In this document: piece by piece, positions 16,247 through 25,023 of the stretch
Layout: each line of letters starts with the position of its first letter
How positions within the stretch are numbered: position 1 is the stretch's first letter
Assembly (NCBI RefSeq): GCF_000802305.1
Contig: NZ_JTDK01000010.1
Span: 248,001 to 312,000 of the forward strand
Source of the DNA: Microbacterium mangrovi
GTDB lineage: Bacteria; Actinomycetota; Actinomycetes; Actinomycetales; Microbacteriaceae
DNA length: 64,000 bases
Direction of reading: 5' to 3'
Position numbers and translations under genes: made by a program
Notes under the pieces: generated by a model
The model's input: only the letters and a program-made list of their open reading frames with translations
The model's database searches: none
Told to the model about the DNA's origin: nothing

Positions 16247-16606
16247 TCAGCCGGCATCCGGCTTCGGCGGCGTCATGTACCACTCCACGAATTGCCGGGC
16301 ACGGCCGTCGGGGGCGAAGCGGATCTCCCAGAGGTTCGAGTAGGACCCTTCATCGCCGTAGTCGACCGACCCCTTCACGATGCCGAGGTGCTCGTCTTCG
16401 ATCAGCACGCTCAGATCGATCTTCGGCTCGGTGCCCTCGTCGCGCCCCCACATCGCGAGGATCGCGTCGATGCCGCGCGCGGGCGCGGGATCGTCGGGAC
16501 GGAACCGGTATTCGGCATCGTCGGTGAAGATCGCGCGCACGTCGGCGGGGTCGTTCGAGCGCCAGGCGCGGAGGTATCCGTCCAACCATCGCTGTGTCTG
16601 TGACAT
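16247..16606 (-). CDS. SnoaL/NTF2-like domain protein
   Basis: 119 residues forming one NTF2-like cone fold: helix 'QRWLDGYLRAWRSNDPADVRAIF', then 'YRFRPDDPAPARGIDAILAMW', then strands ending FVEWYMTPP. Such proteins bind or isomerise small hydrophobic molecules, but no family-specific catalytic residues can be assigned. TACAGA lies 6 nt before the ATG, a weaker version of the leaderless pattern. Confidence 0.82.
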   Translation of the reverse strand: MSQTQRWLDGYLRAWRSNDPADVRAIFTDDAEYRFRPDDPAPARGIDAILAMWGRDEGTEPKIDLSVLIEDEHLGIVKGSVDYGDEGSYSNLWEIRFAPDGRARQFVEWYMTPPKPDAG

Positions 16607-16675
16607 GGCTCTTCTGTAGCACGGGGTCCCGACATCCACACGCGTGCCGGATGCCGATCGTGCCAGGATCGGAGC

Positions 16676-17467
16676 ATGGTCGGCCGGACGAAGCGCTACA
16701 CGGCGCTCGGCAGCTCGTTCGCCGCAGGCCCCGGCATCCTGCCGCTGGTCGATCCGATCGCCGGCCGCTCGGGCCGCAACTACCCGCATGTGGTCGCCGA
16801 GGCCCTCGGTCTCGACCTCACCGACCTCACCGTCTCGGGTGCCACCACGGCGACGATCCTCGACACCCCGCATCGGACGCCGTTCGGACGGGTCTATCCA
16901 CCGCAGCTGCAGGGGCTGCGCTCGGATGCCGACCTCGTCACGGTCACGGCCGGCGGCAACGACCTCGGCTACCTCGGCGGGATGCTGTTCACGGCCTGGG
17001 ACCGCACGGATCCCGGCGGAATCTTCCTGCAGACCGCCGACCCGGACTTCGCGCACGCGGCCCCGGAGCCCTCGGATGCCGCCGTCCGCCGCGCCGTGTC
17101 CGGTCTGCTCGAGATCGTGCAGCGCGTCAGACGCCGCGCGCCCGCCGCCCGCGTCGTGCTGGTGGACTACCTCGCGATCATCGGGGCGGAGACGCGCCCG
17201 GCACCCGGCGTGCCGTTCGAGACGGCCGAGATCGAGCTGTTCGGGCGCATCCAGACCGCGCTCGAGGCCGTCTTCGCGACGGCGGCGGAACTGGCCGGCG
17301 TGGAGCTCGTTCGCGCATCCGGCATCAGCAGAGCACACGCTCTGGGTTCCGCGGAGCCCTGGGTGAACCCGTTCGTCTCGAATCCGGCGCGCACGATCGC
17401 GTCCTTCCATCCGAACGCGGCGGGGATGGCGGCCGTCGCGGCCGAGCTCGCACGCGCGATCGGCTGA
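16676..17467 (+). CDS. SGNH/GDSL-family hydrolase (cytoplasmic)
   Basis: 263 residues. The SGNH blocks are 'ALGSSFAAGPG' (nucleophile Ser in a GSS rather than GDS context), 'GGNDLGYLGG' for the Gly/Asn oxyanion residues, and 'SFHPNAAGM' for the catalytic His. There is no signal peptide, unlike the two SGNH lipoproteins near 54 kb. It probably hydrolyses esters or lipids. CAGGAT (16664-16669) is 6 nt before the ATG, and GGAG overlaps this spacer. Confidence 0.88.
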   Translation: MVGRTKRYTALGSSFAAGPGILPLVDPIAGRSGRNYPHVVAEALGLDLTDLTVSGATTATILDTPHRTPFGRVYPPQLQGLRSDADLVTVTAGGNDLGYLGGMLFTAWDRTDPGGIFLQTADPDFAHAAPEPSDAAVRRAVSGLLEIVQRVRRRAPAARVVLVDYLAIIGAETRPAPGVPFETAEIELFGRIQTALEAVFATAAELAGVELVRASGISRAHALGSAEPWVNPFVSNPARTIASFHPNAAGMAAVAAELARAIG

Positions 17468-17471
17468 GGGG

Positions 17472-17945
17472 TCAGCGGAGCAGCCGGCCGTCCGTGCCGC
17501 GCGGTCGGACGGCGTGCTCGCTGAGGATCGAGATCCTGTTGAACGCGTTGATGGTCACCGACACCCACTCGGCCGCGGCGAACACATCGTCGCCGAGCAG
17601 GTGTCGCGCCCCCCACAGGTCGGCGCGGGCGTCTTCGGTGAGCGGAAGCATGGTCGCCGCCTCCGCGATCGCGAGCACGGCGCGCTCGCGGTCGGTGTAG
17701 AGGTCCGACTCCCGCCAGGCGGCCAGCATGTCGAGCTTCTGCTGCGCGATGCCCGCGGCGCGCGCCTCCCGGCAGTGCAGGTCGAGGCAGAAGGCGCAGC
17801 CGTTCAGCTGCGAGGCGCGCACCTTGATGTACTCCGCCTCGACCTTCGTGAGCCCCAGGTCTTCGGCTCCGGCGGCGACGGTGGCCGAATACGCCTGCGC
17901 CGCCTTCCAGATCTCGGGAGCGGACTTGTCGAGGTACGGGCGCAT
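17472..17945 (-). CDS. Carboxymuconolactone decarboxylase / AhpD-like protein
   Basis: 157 residues with the AhpD-like core 'RASQLNGCAFCLDLHCREA': a CxxC pair with a nearby His, as in alkylhydroperoxidase D and related redox proteins. It more likely acts as a peroxidase-type protein than as a true decarboxylase. GTGAGGAG precedes ATG 17945. It is convergent with the SGNH gene, and its 5' end faces the exporter gene at 18080. Confidence 0.88.
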   Translation of the reverse strand: MRPYLDKSAPEIWKAAQAYSATVAAGAEDLGLTKVEAEYIKVRASQLNGCAFCLDLHCREARAAGIAQQKLDMLAAWRESDLYTDRERAVLAIAEAATMLPLTEDARADLWGARHLLGDDVFAAAEWVSVTINAFNRISILSEHAVRPRGTDGRLLR

Positions 17946-18079
17946 GACGCTCCTCACGGCGTTCGGACGTGTCAGAGCATCGTACCGGGCGGCGGTCGCG
18001 CAGACGGCCGCCACGATACGATGAAGCGCTCGAGCCGAGCACGCATCCCGCCGGGATGAGGTCACGAAAGGATGCCGCC

Positions 18080-18976
18080 ATGGTCGAGCGCTCCACGCTC
18101 GCGGGCATCCCGCCGTGGACCATGGGCGTCGCCTCGATGTTCCTCATCCAGCTGTGCAACGCGCTCTCCACCGGGCTCATCGCGAGCGTCGGACCCGCCG
18201 GGACGGCGTGGCTGCGCCTCGCCCTCGGGGCGATCGTGTTCGTGCTGATCGCCCGCCCGCCGCTGCGGCTCATCCGCCGCGCCGACGTTCCGGCACTCCT
18301 CGGCCTCGGGATCGCGACCGGTGCCATGGTGGCGGGCCTCCTCGCGGCGATGGAGCGGATCCCGCTCGGCACCGCCGTCGCGATCGAGTTCCTCGGCCCG
18401 CTGACGGTCGCCGCCGTGCGCAGCAGGAACAGGCGGATGCTGGTGTGGCCCGTGCTGGCGCTCGCCGGCGTGCTGCTGCTCACCCAGCCCTGGCAGGGTG
18501 GCGTCGACCCGTGGGGCATCCTGTTCGCCGTCGTCGCCGGCACCGGGTGGGGTGTGTACATCATCCTCACCCAGCGAGTGGGGGACCGCTTCTCCGGGAT
18601 CACCGGTCTGTCGATCACGTTCCCGATCGCCGCGGTCGTGGTCGCCTTCGTCGGGGTTCCGCAGGTCGCCGGCAACCTCGGCCTTCCCACGCTGCTGCTG
18701 GCCGCGGGGCTGGCGCTGATGTCGCCGGTGGTGCCGTTCGGTCTCGAGATGCTGGCCCTCCGGCGCATGACGCACACGGCCTTCGGCACCTTGATGGCGC
18801 TCGAGCCGGCGATCGGGGTGCTCTTGGGGCTGGTGCTGCTGCAGCAGGTGCCCACGTGGATCCAGGTGATCGGCGTCGTGCTGGTGGTCGCCGCCGGCGC
18901 CGGAGCACAGCGCGGCGGCATCCGGCGTCCGTCCTCGAACGGCGTCACGGCAGGACTCGACGTCCCCCACGAGTAG
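18080..18976 (+). CDS. EamA-family exporter (RhtA-like)
   Basis: 298 residues with ten predicted helices in two EamA repeats. Landmarks are 'GPAGTAWLRLALGAIVF', 'IPLGTAVAIEFLGPL' and 'TAFGTLMALEPAIGVLLGL', typical of RhtA-type amino-acid or metabolite exporters. GAAAGGA precedes ATG 18080. The substrate is unknown. The MFS gene follows immediately. Confidence 0.9.
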   Translation: MVERSTLAGIPPWTMGVASMFLIQLCNALSTGLIASVGPAGTAWLRLALGAIVFVLIARPPLRLIRRADVPALLGLGIATGAMVAGLLAAMERIPLGTAVAIEFLGPLTVAAVRSRNRRMLVWPVLALAGVLLLTQPWQGGVDPWGILFAVVAGTGWGVYIILTQRVGDRFSGITGLSITFPIAAVVVAFVGVPQVAGNLGLPTLLLAAGLALMSPVVPFGLEMLALRRMTHTAFGTLMALEPAIGVLLGLVLLQQVPTWIQVIGVVLVVAAGAGAQRGGIRRPSSNGVTAGLDVPHE

Positions 18977-18986
18977 GGTGAGGCGG

Positions 18987-20369
18987 GTGCCCGACCAAAC
19001 CGCCACCCGACGTCGCAGTGGCTGGCCGGTCGCCGCACTGAGCCTGGGCACGCTGCTGAACCCGCTCAACTCGTCCATGATCGCGGTGGCTCTCGTGCCC
19101 CTGCAGCACGACCTCGGCGTCGACGTGACCACGGTCACCTGGGTCGTGACGTCGTTCTACCTCGCCTCGGCCGCCGGGCAGCCGCTCATGGGCCGGCTCG
19201 GCGACCGGTTCGGGCCGCGTCGGCTCTTCCTCTTCGGGATGATCGTGGTGGTCGTGGCGTGCGTGCTCACGCCGTTCACCGACACGCTCGCGGGTGTCTG
19301 CGCCGGGCGCGTCCTGCTGGCGATCGGCACCGCGACCGCGTTCCCCTCCGCGATCTCGATGCTGCGCTCGATCGCGGCGACATCCGGCGCGGGATCGGCG
19401 CGCCTCCTCGGGCGGATCCAGATCGCCAACACGTCGGGCGCGGCGATCGGCCCGGTCGTCGGCGGCATCCTGGTCACGCTGCTCGGGTGGCAGGCGATCT
19501 TCTGGATCAACGTCCCACTGGCTGCCGTTACCTTCGTCGGCGTGCTGCTGCTGGCTCCACCGGATCCGGACCGCGAGCCGACCCCCCTTCGCCGGACGCT
19601 CACCGAGAGCGACATCCCCGGCATCCTGCTGTTCATCGCGATGCTGACCTCGCTGCTCGTCTTCCTCCTGGAGCTGCCGCGGGAGGCGATGTGGTGGCTG
19701 CTGCCGGCCTTCGCCGCGGCGGCGGGGCTGTTCGTGTGGCGGGAGCTGCGCGCTGCGCACCCCTTCCTCGATCTGAGGATGCTGGCCGGCAACCGCACCC
19801 TGATGCTCGTCTACCTGTGCTTCGCGATCTTCAGCGTGGTGTACTACTCGGCGTTCTTCGGTCTGCCGCAGTACCTGCAGGAGGGTGCCGGCTATCCGGC
19901 GAGCGCGGCGGGGCTGCTCATGTTCCCGCTCGCCGCCGTCACGATCGTCGTGACGCCGCTCGCCGCGCGTGCCATCGAGCGGTTCGGTCTGCGGCCGACG
20001 CTGGTGACCGGGGCGATCACGCTCGTCGTGGGCGCCGCCCTGCTCGCCCTCGCCGCGGTCGATACGGCGCCGTGGCTGGTGCTGGTGGTCACGGCAGCGC
20101 TCGGCATCCCGTACTGCGTGGTCAGCATCGCCATGAACCAGGCCCTCTACGCGGCGGCGCGGCCGGAGGACGCCGGCGTCGCCGCGGGCATCTACCAGAC
20201 GTCCCGATACCTCGGCGCGATCGTGGCCACGACGATCCTCGGCCTGCTGTTCAGCACCGGTCAGACGCCCGGCAACTGGCTGATCGTCGTCGGGGTCGCG
20301 ACGGCGCTCGCCGTCGTCCATCTCGGCATCCTCGTCACCGTCCGCCCGCAGCGGCGCACGGCGTCCTGA
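18987..20369 (+). CDS. MFS transporter, DHA2 (EmrB/QacA) type
   Basis: About 460 residues with many membrane helices and the MFS motif 'GRLGDRFGPRRLFLFG' near residue 70. The 'LNPLNSSMIAVALVPLQHDLG' start is typical of DHA2 drug:proton antiporters. I place the start at GTG 18987 since TAGGGT (18974-18979) is 7 nt upstream; GTG 18978 is an alternative. Notably the exporter's TAG stop codon (18974-18976) forms part of this -10 hexamer. Confidence 0.9.
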   Translation: MPDQTATRRRSGWPVAALSLGTLLNPLNSSMIAVALVPLQHDLGVDVTTVTWVVTSFYLASAAGQPLMGRLGDRFGPRRLFLFGMIVVVVACVLTPFTDTLAGVCAGRVLLAIGTATAFPSAISMLRSIAATSGAGSARLLGRIQIANTSGAAIGPVVGGILVTLLGWQAIFWINVPLAAVTFVGVLLLAPPDPDREPTPLRRTLTESDIPGILLFIAMLTSLLVFLLELPREAMWWLLPAFAAAAGLFVWRELRAAHPFLDLRMLAGNRTLMLVYLCFAIFSVVYYSAFFGLPQYLQEGAGYPASAAGLLMFPLAAVTIVVTPLAARAIERFGLRPTLVTGAITLVVGAALLALAAVDTAPWLVLVVTAALGIPYCVVSIAMNQALYAAARPEDAGVAAGIYQTSRYLGAIVATTILGLLFSTGQTPGNWLIVVGVATALAVVHLGILVTVRPQRRTAS

Positions 20370-20373
20370 CGGG

Positions 20374-21054
20374 TCAGATGTCGCGCTCGCGGGCGCGGTC
20401 CCAGGGCCGCGCCCAGCCGGTCGACTCGAGGATGTCGTCGAGCAGCATGGCGGTGAACCCCCACACGATCGTGCCGTGCACGTCGAACGCGGGTCCGCGG
20501 AACGCCCGGTCGCCGCGCCGGAAGACCGACGTGAACCGGTTGCCGGGATCGAGCAGCTGAGCCAGCGGCACGCGGGCGACGGCGGCCGTCTCGGCGGCAT
20601 CCACCGCGGTCACCGCGGAGGGCACCCGCCACCAGCCGACGACGGGGGTGACCACGTGGTCGCTCGCCGGAAGCGTGCGCTCGGCGAGCGACCCGAGCAC
20701 CTCGACGCCGCTCGGGTCGAGACCGGTCTCCTCCACGGCCTCGCGCAGGGCCGTGGCCACCGCGTCGGCGTCCCCGGGCTCGCGCCCGCCGCCGGGAAAG
20801 GACACCTGACCGGGGTGGGACCCGAGCGTCGCGGCGCGCAGCTGGAGCACCACGTCGAGTTCGTCCGGACCGAGGGGCGTGGCCTCGCCGGCGCCGGCGA
20901 CGGCGCCGAACAAGATCAGGACCGCTGCCTCGCGGGGTTGCCGCGGCGGCGGGAGGAGGCGCGCGAAACGCCAGGGGATGCCGGCATCCACGGTGCGCTG
21001 CAAGGTCTGCCGCGCGTCCTCGGATGCGCTCACGGGCGAGGTGGTCGATGTCAC
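20374..21054 (-). CDS. Nudix hydrolase, CoA pyrophosphatase type
   Basis: 226 residues. The UPF0035 CoA-specific motif 'LQLRAATLGSHPGQVSFPGG' overlaps a complete Nudix box (G-R-E-P...ALREAVEETGL), with the metal-binding Glu residues present. Relatives (NudL/PCD1) split CoA or oxidised CoA into phosphopantetheine and 3',5'-ADP. It is convergent with the MFS gene, with only 4 nt between the stops. Confidence 0.9.
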   Translation of the reverse strand: MTSTTSPVSASEDARQTLQRTVDAGIPWRFARLLPPPRQPREAAVLILFGAVAGAGEATPLGPDELDVVLQLRAATLGSHPGQVSFPGGGREPGDADAVATALREAVEETGLDPSGVEVLGSLAERTLPASDHVVTPVVGWWRVPSAVTAVDAAETAAVARVPLAQLLDPGNRFTSVFRRGDRAFRGPAFDVHGTIVWGFTAMLLDDILESTGWARPWDRARERDI

Positions 21055-21115
21055 GGGGCCTCCGTCTGAAGGATACGGGGCATCGCGTGCCGGCGGGTCG
21101 TCCCGGGGGTGCCGG

Positions 21116-21152
21116 GTGCGGCGGCCGGCCTCGCCGGGCGCGGCCGCCGCAC
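21116..21152 (-). terminator. Strong hairpin downstream of the GT39 gene
   Basis: Two exactly complementary 12-nt arms (21116-21127 and 21141-21152) enclose a 13-nt loop, right after the glycosyltransferase stop. There is no clear U-tract, so it may be a weak or Rho-assisted terminator. Confidence 0.5.
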
Positions 21153-21163
21153 GCGGATGAGCC

Positions 21164-23218
21164 TCAGGACGCGTCGGCGGGGGTGCACTCGTACAGCCCG
21201 GAGACCCCGGCGTCCGTCACGGCGGTGCAGTTCTTCGTCACCCAGGCCCGGATCTGCGCGGAGGTGCCCTGGGAGCTGCTGCCGCCCATGCCGCCGCCGG
21301 TGCCCGAGGCGAGCACATATCGGACGTCGCCGTCTGCCACGAGCTTCTGGAACCCGGCGAGCGTCGGGACCGGATCGCTGCCGCTGAACCCGCCGATCGG
21401 CAGGACGGAGCCGCCGTCCGTCTGCAGGATGATCCCCGCGGCCGTCTGCGCGCCGAACACCGCGACGAGGTACTTCGCGCTTCCCTGGTGCTGCTTCAGG
21501 TAGGCGAGGGTCGTCGAGTCGAGGCTGGTGCCGAGGCCGCCCGTGCGGCCGCCGCCCGGACCGCCCGCGGCGGTGCCGGTGCCGGGCAGGCCCTGGGGTG
21601 CGGACCCGCCGCCGTTGCCGCCCGCGGTGCTGCCGGGGCCGCCCCCGGGCATGCCTTGGGGTGCGGACCCGCCGCCGGTGGCGCCCGGGCCTCCCTGGCC
21701 GCCCTGGCCGAACGATCCGCCTTGACCACCAGGTCCGCCTTGGCCGCCGGGTCCGCCCTGACCGCCCCGGCCGCCGCCCATGTCCGACACGCCGCCGGCG
21801 ACCGGGTTGATCGAACTCGGGTTCGCGATCGTCGTAGCCGACCACACCGCCGGGGTGAGCAGCATCCCGGTTGCGGCGAGGACCGCCGTCAGGGTCTGGA
21901 TCGCACGGACCCGCGATCCGCGCACAATCAGGACGATGCCGCCGGCGGCGATCACGCACTGCACGAGCGCGACGACGATCGTGTACCCGCCGGAGATGAC
22001 GCCGACGATCAGAGCGGTCGCCGCGGCCGTCGCAACCAGGGCGATCTGCGGCCAACGCATGCCGCGGGTGCGGGCGATGCCGAATGCGACGCCGACCGCG
22101 AGGGCCATCGGCACGGCGAGTGCAGCCGTGTAGAACTGGTGCATCCCGGCCACCGCCGAGAACATGCCGAGGAAGGTGACGAGCCAGGCGCCCACGAACA
22201 CGGTCATCGGCGGGCGCCACCGCAGCACCGCCAGCACGACGACACCGAGCAGTGCCGCGGGGATGAGCCAGGCCACCTGCCCGGCCAGCTCGGAGTTGAA
22301 CAGCCGCAGCACGCCGGGGTCGCCCGAGAACGGGGGAGTGAACGAGTTGTACGCCGCCTGGTCGCTCGTGCTCGATCCGAAGCGCCCGAGCGCGTTGTAT
22401 CCGAACACCATCTCCCACGGGTTGTTGTGGATCGTGCTGCCGATGTACGGCCGGGAGGATGCCGGGATCAGCGCGACGATCACGATCCACGCCACGGAGA
22501 CGACCGCACTCGTGATGCCGGCTACGACGGTCTGCCAGATCTTGCGCGCCCACGGCTGCTTCGTGCACAGCCAGGCGGCCGCCAGCGCGGGCCAGACCGC
22601 CCAGGCCTCGATCATGTACATCTGGAACGACAGGGCGATGAACAGGCCGGTGATCATCAGCCAGCCGAAGCGCATCCCGGTGAAGGCCCTGACGGCGGCC
22701 CACGCCGTGAGCGCGAGGCCGAGCACGAAGAAGGTCTCGGGCTGGTTCGAACGCGAGACCGCGATGAGGATGGGGGTCGTCGCGACGATCGCGCCGGCGA
22801 TCAGACCCGCAGTGGGCCCGGCGAGGCGCTTCGCGGCGAAGGCCACCAGGAGCGCCGAGACCACGGCGGCCACCGCGTTGGGCACGATGATCGTGAAGGT
22901 CGAGAAGCCGAAGAGCTTGACGAACAGTGCCGGCACCCAGAACGATCCGGGGATCTTGTCGAGCGTGACGGTGCCGGCGGGATCGAAGGCGCCGAAGAAG
23001 AAGTTCGACCAGCTCTTGCTCATCGACAGGGCGATCGAGGCGTAGTAGTCCGACTGCGAGCCGGACCAGATGCCCCACGTGGTCAGTGCGGTCGTGAGGA
23101 TGCCGAGGACGACGAGCCCCGTGTTCCAGCCGGTCCAGCGCCGGAGACGGGCGGCGGACGACGGATCGGCGACGGGGGTCGCGGCCGGCGCGGGTGGAGG
23201 AGTGGCGAGCGCTGTCAT
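21164..23218 (-). CDS. GT39/ArnT-like membrane glycosyltransferase with Gly-rich insert
   Basis: 684 residues. The first loop after helix 1 (GSQSDYYASIALSMSKSW) and the helices to about residue 470 match GT39/ArnT-type transferases, which move sugars from polyprenyl-phosphate donors on the outer membrane face. About residues 500-590 form a Gly/Gln/Pro-rich linker with reiterated GGQGG and SAPQG(M/L)PG units. A globular C-terminal domain (about 590-684) has two Cys near the end. Such linkers are known in actinobacterial members. It may glycosylate wall polymers or proteins. Confidence 0.85.
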   Translation of the reverse strand: MTALATPPPAPAATPVADPSSAARLRRWTGWNTGLVVLGILTTALTTWGIWSGSQSDYYASIALSMSKSWSNFFFGAFDPAGTVTLDKIPGSFWVPALFVKLFGFSTFTIIVPNAVAAVVSALLVAFAAKRLAGPTAGLIAGAIVATTPILIAVSRSNQPETFFVLGLALTAWAAVRAFTGMRFGWLMITGLFIALSFQMYMIEAWAVWPALAAAWLCTKQPWARKIWQTVVAGITSAVVSVAWIVIVALIPASSRPYIGSTIHNNPWEMVFGYNALGRFGSSTSDQAAYNSFTPPFSGDPGVLRLFNSELAGQVAWLIPAALLGVVVLAVLRWRPPMTVFVGAWLVTFLGMFSAVAGMHQFYTAALAVPMALAVGVAFGIARTRGMRWPQIALVATAAATALIVGVISGGYTIVVALVQCVIAAGGIVLIVRGSRVRAIQTLTAVLAATGMLLTPAVWSATTIANPSSINPVAGGVSDMGGGRGGQGGPGGQGGPGGQGGSFGQGGQGGPGATGGGSAPQGMPGGGPGSTAGGNGGGSAPQGLPGTGTAAGGPGGGRTGGLGTSLDSTTLAYLKQHQGSAKYLVAVFGAQTAAGIILQTDGGSVLPIGGFSGSDPVPTLAGFQKLVADGDVRYVLASGTGGGMGGSSSQGTSAQIRAWVTKNCTAVTDAGVSGLYECTPADAS

Positions 23219-23263
23219 GACTCCGAGTCAAGGACGGCGATCGATGCGGGGCATCGGATGACG

Positions 23264-24184
23264 CTATGTGCCGGCTATGTCCCCTTCGATCTCCGCGGCG
23301 GCATCCGCGGCGAGTCGCGCGTACAGCGGATCGTCGTCGGACTGCTGCAGCAGCACGCTCAGCGCGGCGGCCCACGCGCGGGCGCGGGTCCAGGTCGCCG
23401 CGTCGTAGCGCCCGTCCAGAGCCCTCCGGAACGCCGCGCGTCCGTCCTCGTCGAAGGTCAGCCAGGCGGTGGCGAGGTCCGAGGCCGGGTCGCCGGCGGT
23501 CAGGTCGCCGAAGTCGATCAGGGCGACGAGTTCGGCATTCCGCGCGATGATGTTCCCGGGATGCAGGTCGCCGTGGATCCAGACGGGATCGCCGTCCCAG
23601 GGTGGCGCCGCGAGGCCGCGTCGCCACGCCCGGTGCAGGGCGTCGAGAGTGGCGGGCGAACTCCGCCCGGACGCGTGCGCCGAAGCGAACCGCTCCTCGA
23701 CGACCGGCGCGCGCTCGACCAGAGGGACGCCGCGCACCGGGTTGCGCGGATAACCCGGTGCGGCCGGCCGATGGACGGCGGCCACGCCCGCCGCGAGCCG
23801 CTCGGCCCAGCCGCTGCGCGTCTCCCGGGGGATGCCGATTCCCGGCGTGCCGTCGAACCAGGGCACGACCGACCACGACCACGGGTACCCGGCATCCGGC
23901 CTCCCGTGGACGAGTGGAACGGGGCTGCCGAGACCGGCATCGCGGAGGCGGTCGGCGATCGGATGCAGGAACCGATGCTCGTTGACGGTGAGGTCGGCGG
24001 CCGCGGCCCGCCGGGGGAGCCGGGCGGCATGGCGGTCGCCGATCCGCCAGACGCTGCAGTCCCACCCCTCGTCGACGTGGGCGATCCGGCTGCCGGGGGA
24101 GATGAGGTCGGAGGCCTGCGTCTCCACGAGCCGGCGGACCAGCGTGTGGTCGATGTGCACCTCGGCGGCGGGCTTGACGGCCAC
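23264..24184 (-). CDS. Aminoglycoside phosphotransferase-family kinase
   Basis: 306 residues with an APH/choline-kinase fold. The catalytic loop is 'VWIHGDLHPGNII' (Asp and Asn) and the metal-binding motif is 'LIDFGDLTAGDPASDLATAW'. Most members phosphorylate small molecules such as sugars or amino alcohols; resistance should not be assumed. It is probably co-transcribed after the MBL gene, whose stop lies 10 nt before this start. Confidence 0.87.
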   Translation of the reverse strand: MAVKPAAEVHIDHTLVRRLVETQASDLISPGSRIAHVDEGWDCSVWRIGDRHAARLPRRAAAADLTVNEHRFLHPIADRLRDAGLGSPVPLVHGRPDAGYPWSWSVVPWFDGTPGIGIPRETRSGWAERLAAGVAAVHRPAAPGYPRNPVRGVPLVERAPVVEERFASAHASGRSSPATLDALHRAWRRGLAAPPWDGDPVWIHGDLHPGNIIARNAELVALIDFGDLTAGDPASDLATAWLTFDEDGRAAFRRALDGRYDAATWTRARAWAAALSVLLQQSDDDPLYARLAADAAAEIEGDIAGT

Positions 24185-24194
24185 GGCCGCCGCG

Positions 24195-24842
24195 TCAGGC
24201 GTCGAGGGAATCGCCGGGGTCGAGCGCGGCGAACGTTCCGCCGCCCTGCTCGACGCACCATGCCAGGCGCGCGCGTCCCATGGTCAGCCCGGCGGGTGAC
24301 AGCGTCTGCTCGTGGGCGCTGAAGGCGCGCTCCGGCGCGACCTCGAGGACGAAGTCCATGGCCTCGCCGATCTTCAGCCACGGCGCGCCCACGGGTGCGG
24401 CGAGCACGGGGACGCGTCCGCCGTTCTCGAGCGTCGGCACGGCGTACGAATCACCCGGGTAGTAGAGGGTCTCGTTCACGAGCACGCCGACGTTGTCGAC
24501 GACGGGGATCGAGGAGTGGATGACGGCGTGACGCCCGCCGAAGAACCGGAGGGTGAAGGGTCCGGCGGTCTGCGTGTCGCCGGGGGCGACGACCGTCACG
24601 TCGAAGTCGGCGGCCGCCGTGGCGACGCCCTGCGGCCCGAAGATCGGGATGTCGCCGGCGGCAGCGCGGATGGCGCGGAGGTGCTCGGGCGTCCAGTGGT
24701 CCGGGTGCTCGTGGGTGATGACCACCGCGACGGCACGGGACACGTCGGGAAGCTGGGCGGTGAAGGAACCCGGATCCACGACGAGGGAGGCGTCCGCCTC
24801 GTCGATCACCAGCAGGGCGTGGTCGTACTTGGTCACTCGCAT
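24195..24842 (-). CDS. MBL-fold metallo-hydrolase
   Basis: 215 residues from ATG 24842 (MRVTKYDHALLV). The metal-binding motif HEHPDH is near residue 44, with a further Asp in 'YYPGDSYAVP' and a His in 'FSAHEQTLSP', as in UlaG-like beta-lactamase-fold hydrolases. The substrate is unknown. It is divergent from tRNA-Glu and leads the short operon with the phosphotransferase-family gene. Confidence 0.88.
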   Translation of the reverse strand: MRVTKYDHALLVIDEADASLVVDPGSFTAQLPDVSRAVAVVITHEHPDHWTPEHLRAIRAAAGDIPIFGPQGVATAAADFDVTVVAPGDTQTAGPFTLRFFGGRHAVIHSSIPVVDNVGVLVNETLYYPGDSYAVPTLENGGRVPVLAAPVGAPWLKIGEAMDFVLEVAPERAFSAHEQTLSPAGLTMGRARLAWCVEQGGGTFAALDPGDSLDA

Positions 24843-24896
24843 GGGTCGAGTCAACCCGCTCGACACGCCCGGGGGCAAGCGCTGAGGGGCCTCGAT

Positions 24897-24926
24897 TTGT
24901 CCATGCCGCGTGCGGCATGCCATACT
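24897..24926 (+). promoter_or_regulatory. tRNA-Glu promoter with an embedded 18-bp palindrome
   Basis: TTGTCC (24897-24902), 18-nt spacer, CATACT (24921-24926), about 18 nt before the tRNA. The spacer is almost wholly occupied by a perfect palindrome, CATGCCGC-GT-GCGGCATG (24902-24919). Confidence 0.55.
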
Positions 24927-24943
24927 CGAATGGTTGCGCAAGC

Positions 24944-25019
24944 GGCCCCATCGTATAGCGGCCTAGTACGCCGCCCTCTCACGGCGGTAACGCGGGTTCG
25001 AATCCCGCTGGGGTCACCA
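24944..25019 (+). tRNA. tRNA-Glu (anticodon CUC)
   Basis: A 76-nt cloverleaf with encoded CCA. The acceptor stem GGCCCCA pairs with TGGGGTC (one G-U), and the anticodon arm is CCGCC/GGCGG with loop CTCTCAC, giving CUC. The T-arm is GCGGG-TTCGAAT-CCCGC. It is followed at once by a strong terminator. Confidence 0.96.
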
Positions 25020-25023
25020 ACAC

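Noticed and set aside
17472..17945. The AhpD-like protein as part of the aromatic island or as an ECF41 target.
   Set aside because: It lies 7 kb away, has its own Shine-Dalgarno sequence and shows no CGTCACA-N16-CGTC upstream.
21500..21790. Repeat-rich DNA that could suggest a CRISPR array or tandem repeat locus.
   Set aside because: The repeats are irregular, in frame and encode a Gly-rich linker; there are no regular spacers and no cas genes.
21051..24065. Minus-strand open frame of 1004 codons across the glycosyltransferase and kinase genes.
   Set aside because: It is a frame-shifted shadow: the other minus frame encodes the recognisable GT39 and phosphotransferase-family proteins.
23264..24184. 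Aminoglycoside resistance gene.
   Set aside because: The fold is shared by many small-molecule kinases, and nothing in the context or sequence points to antibiotic substrates.
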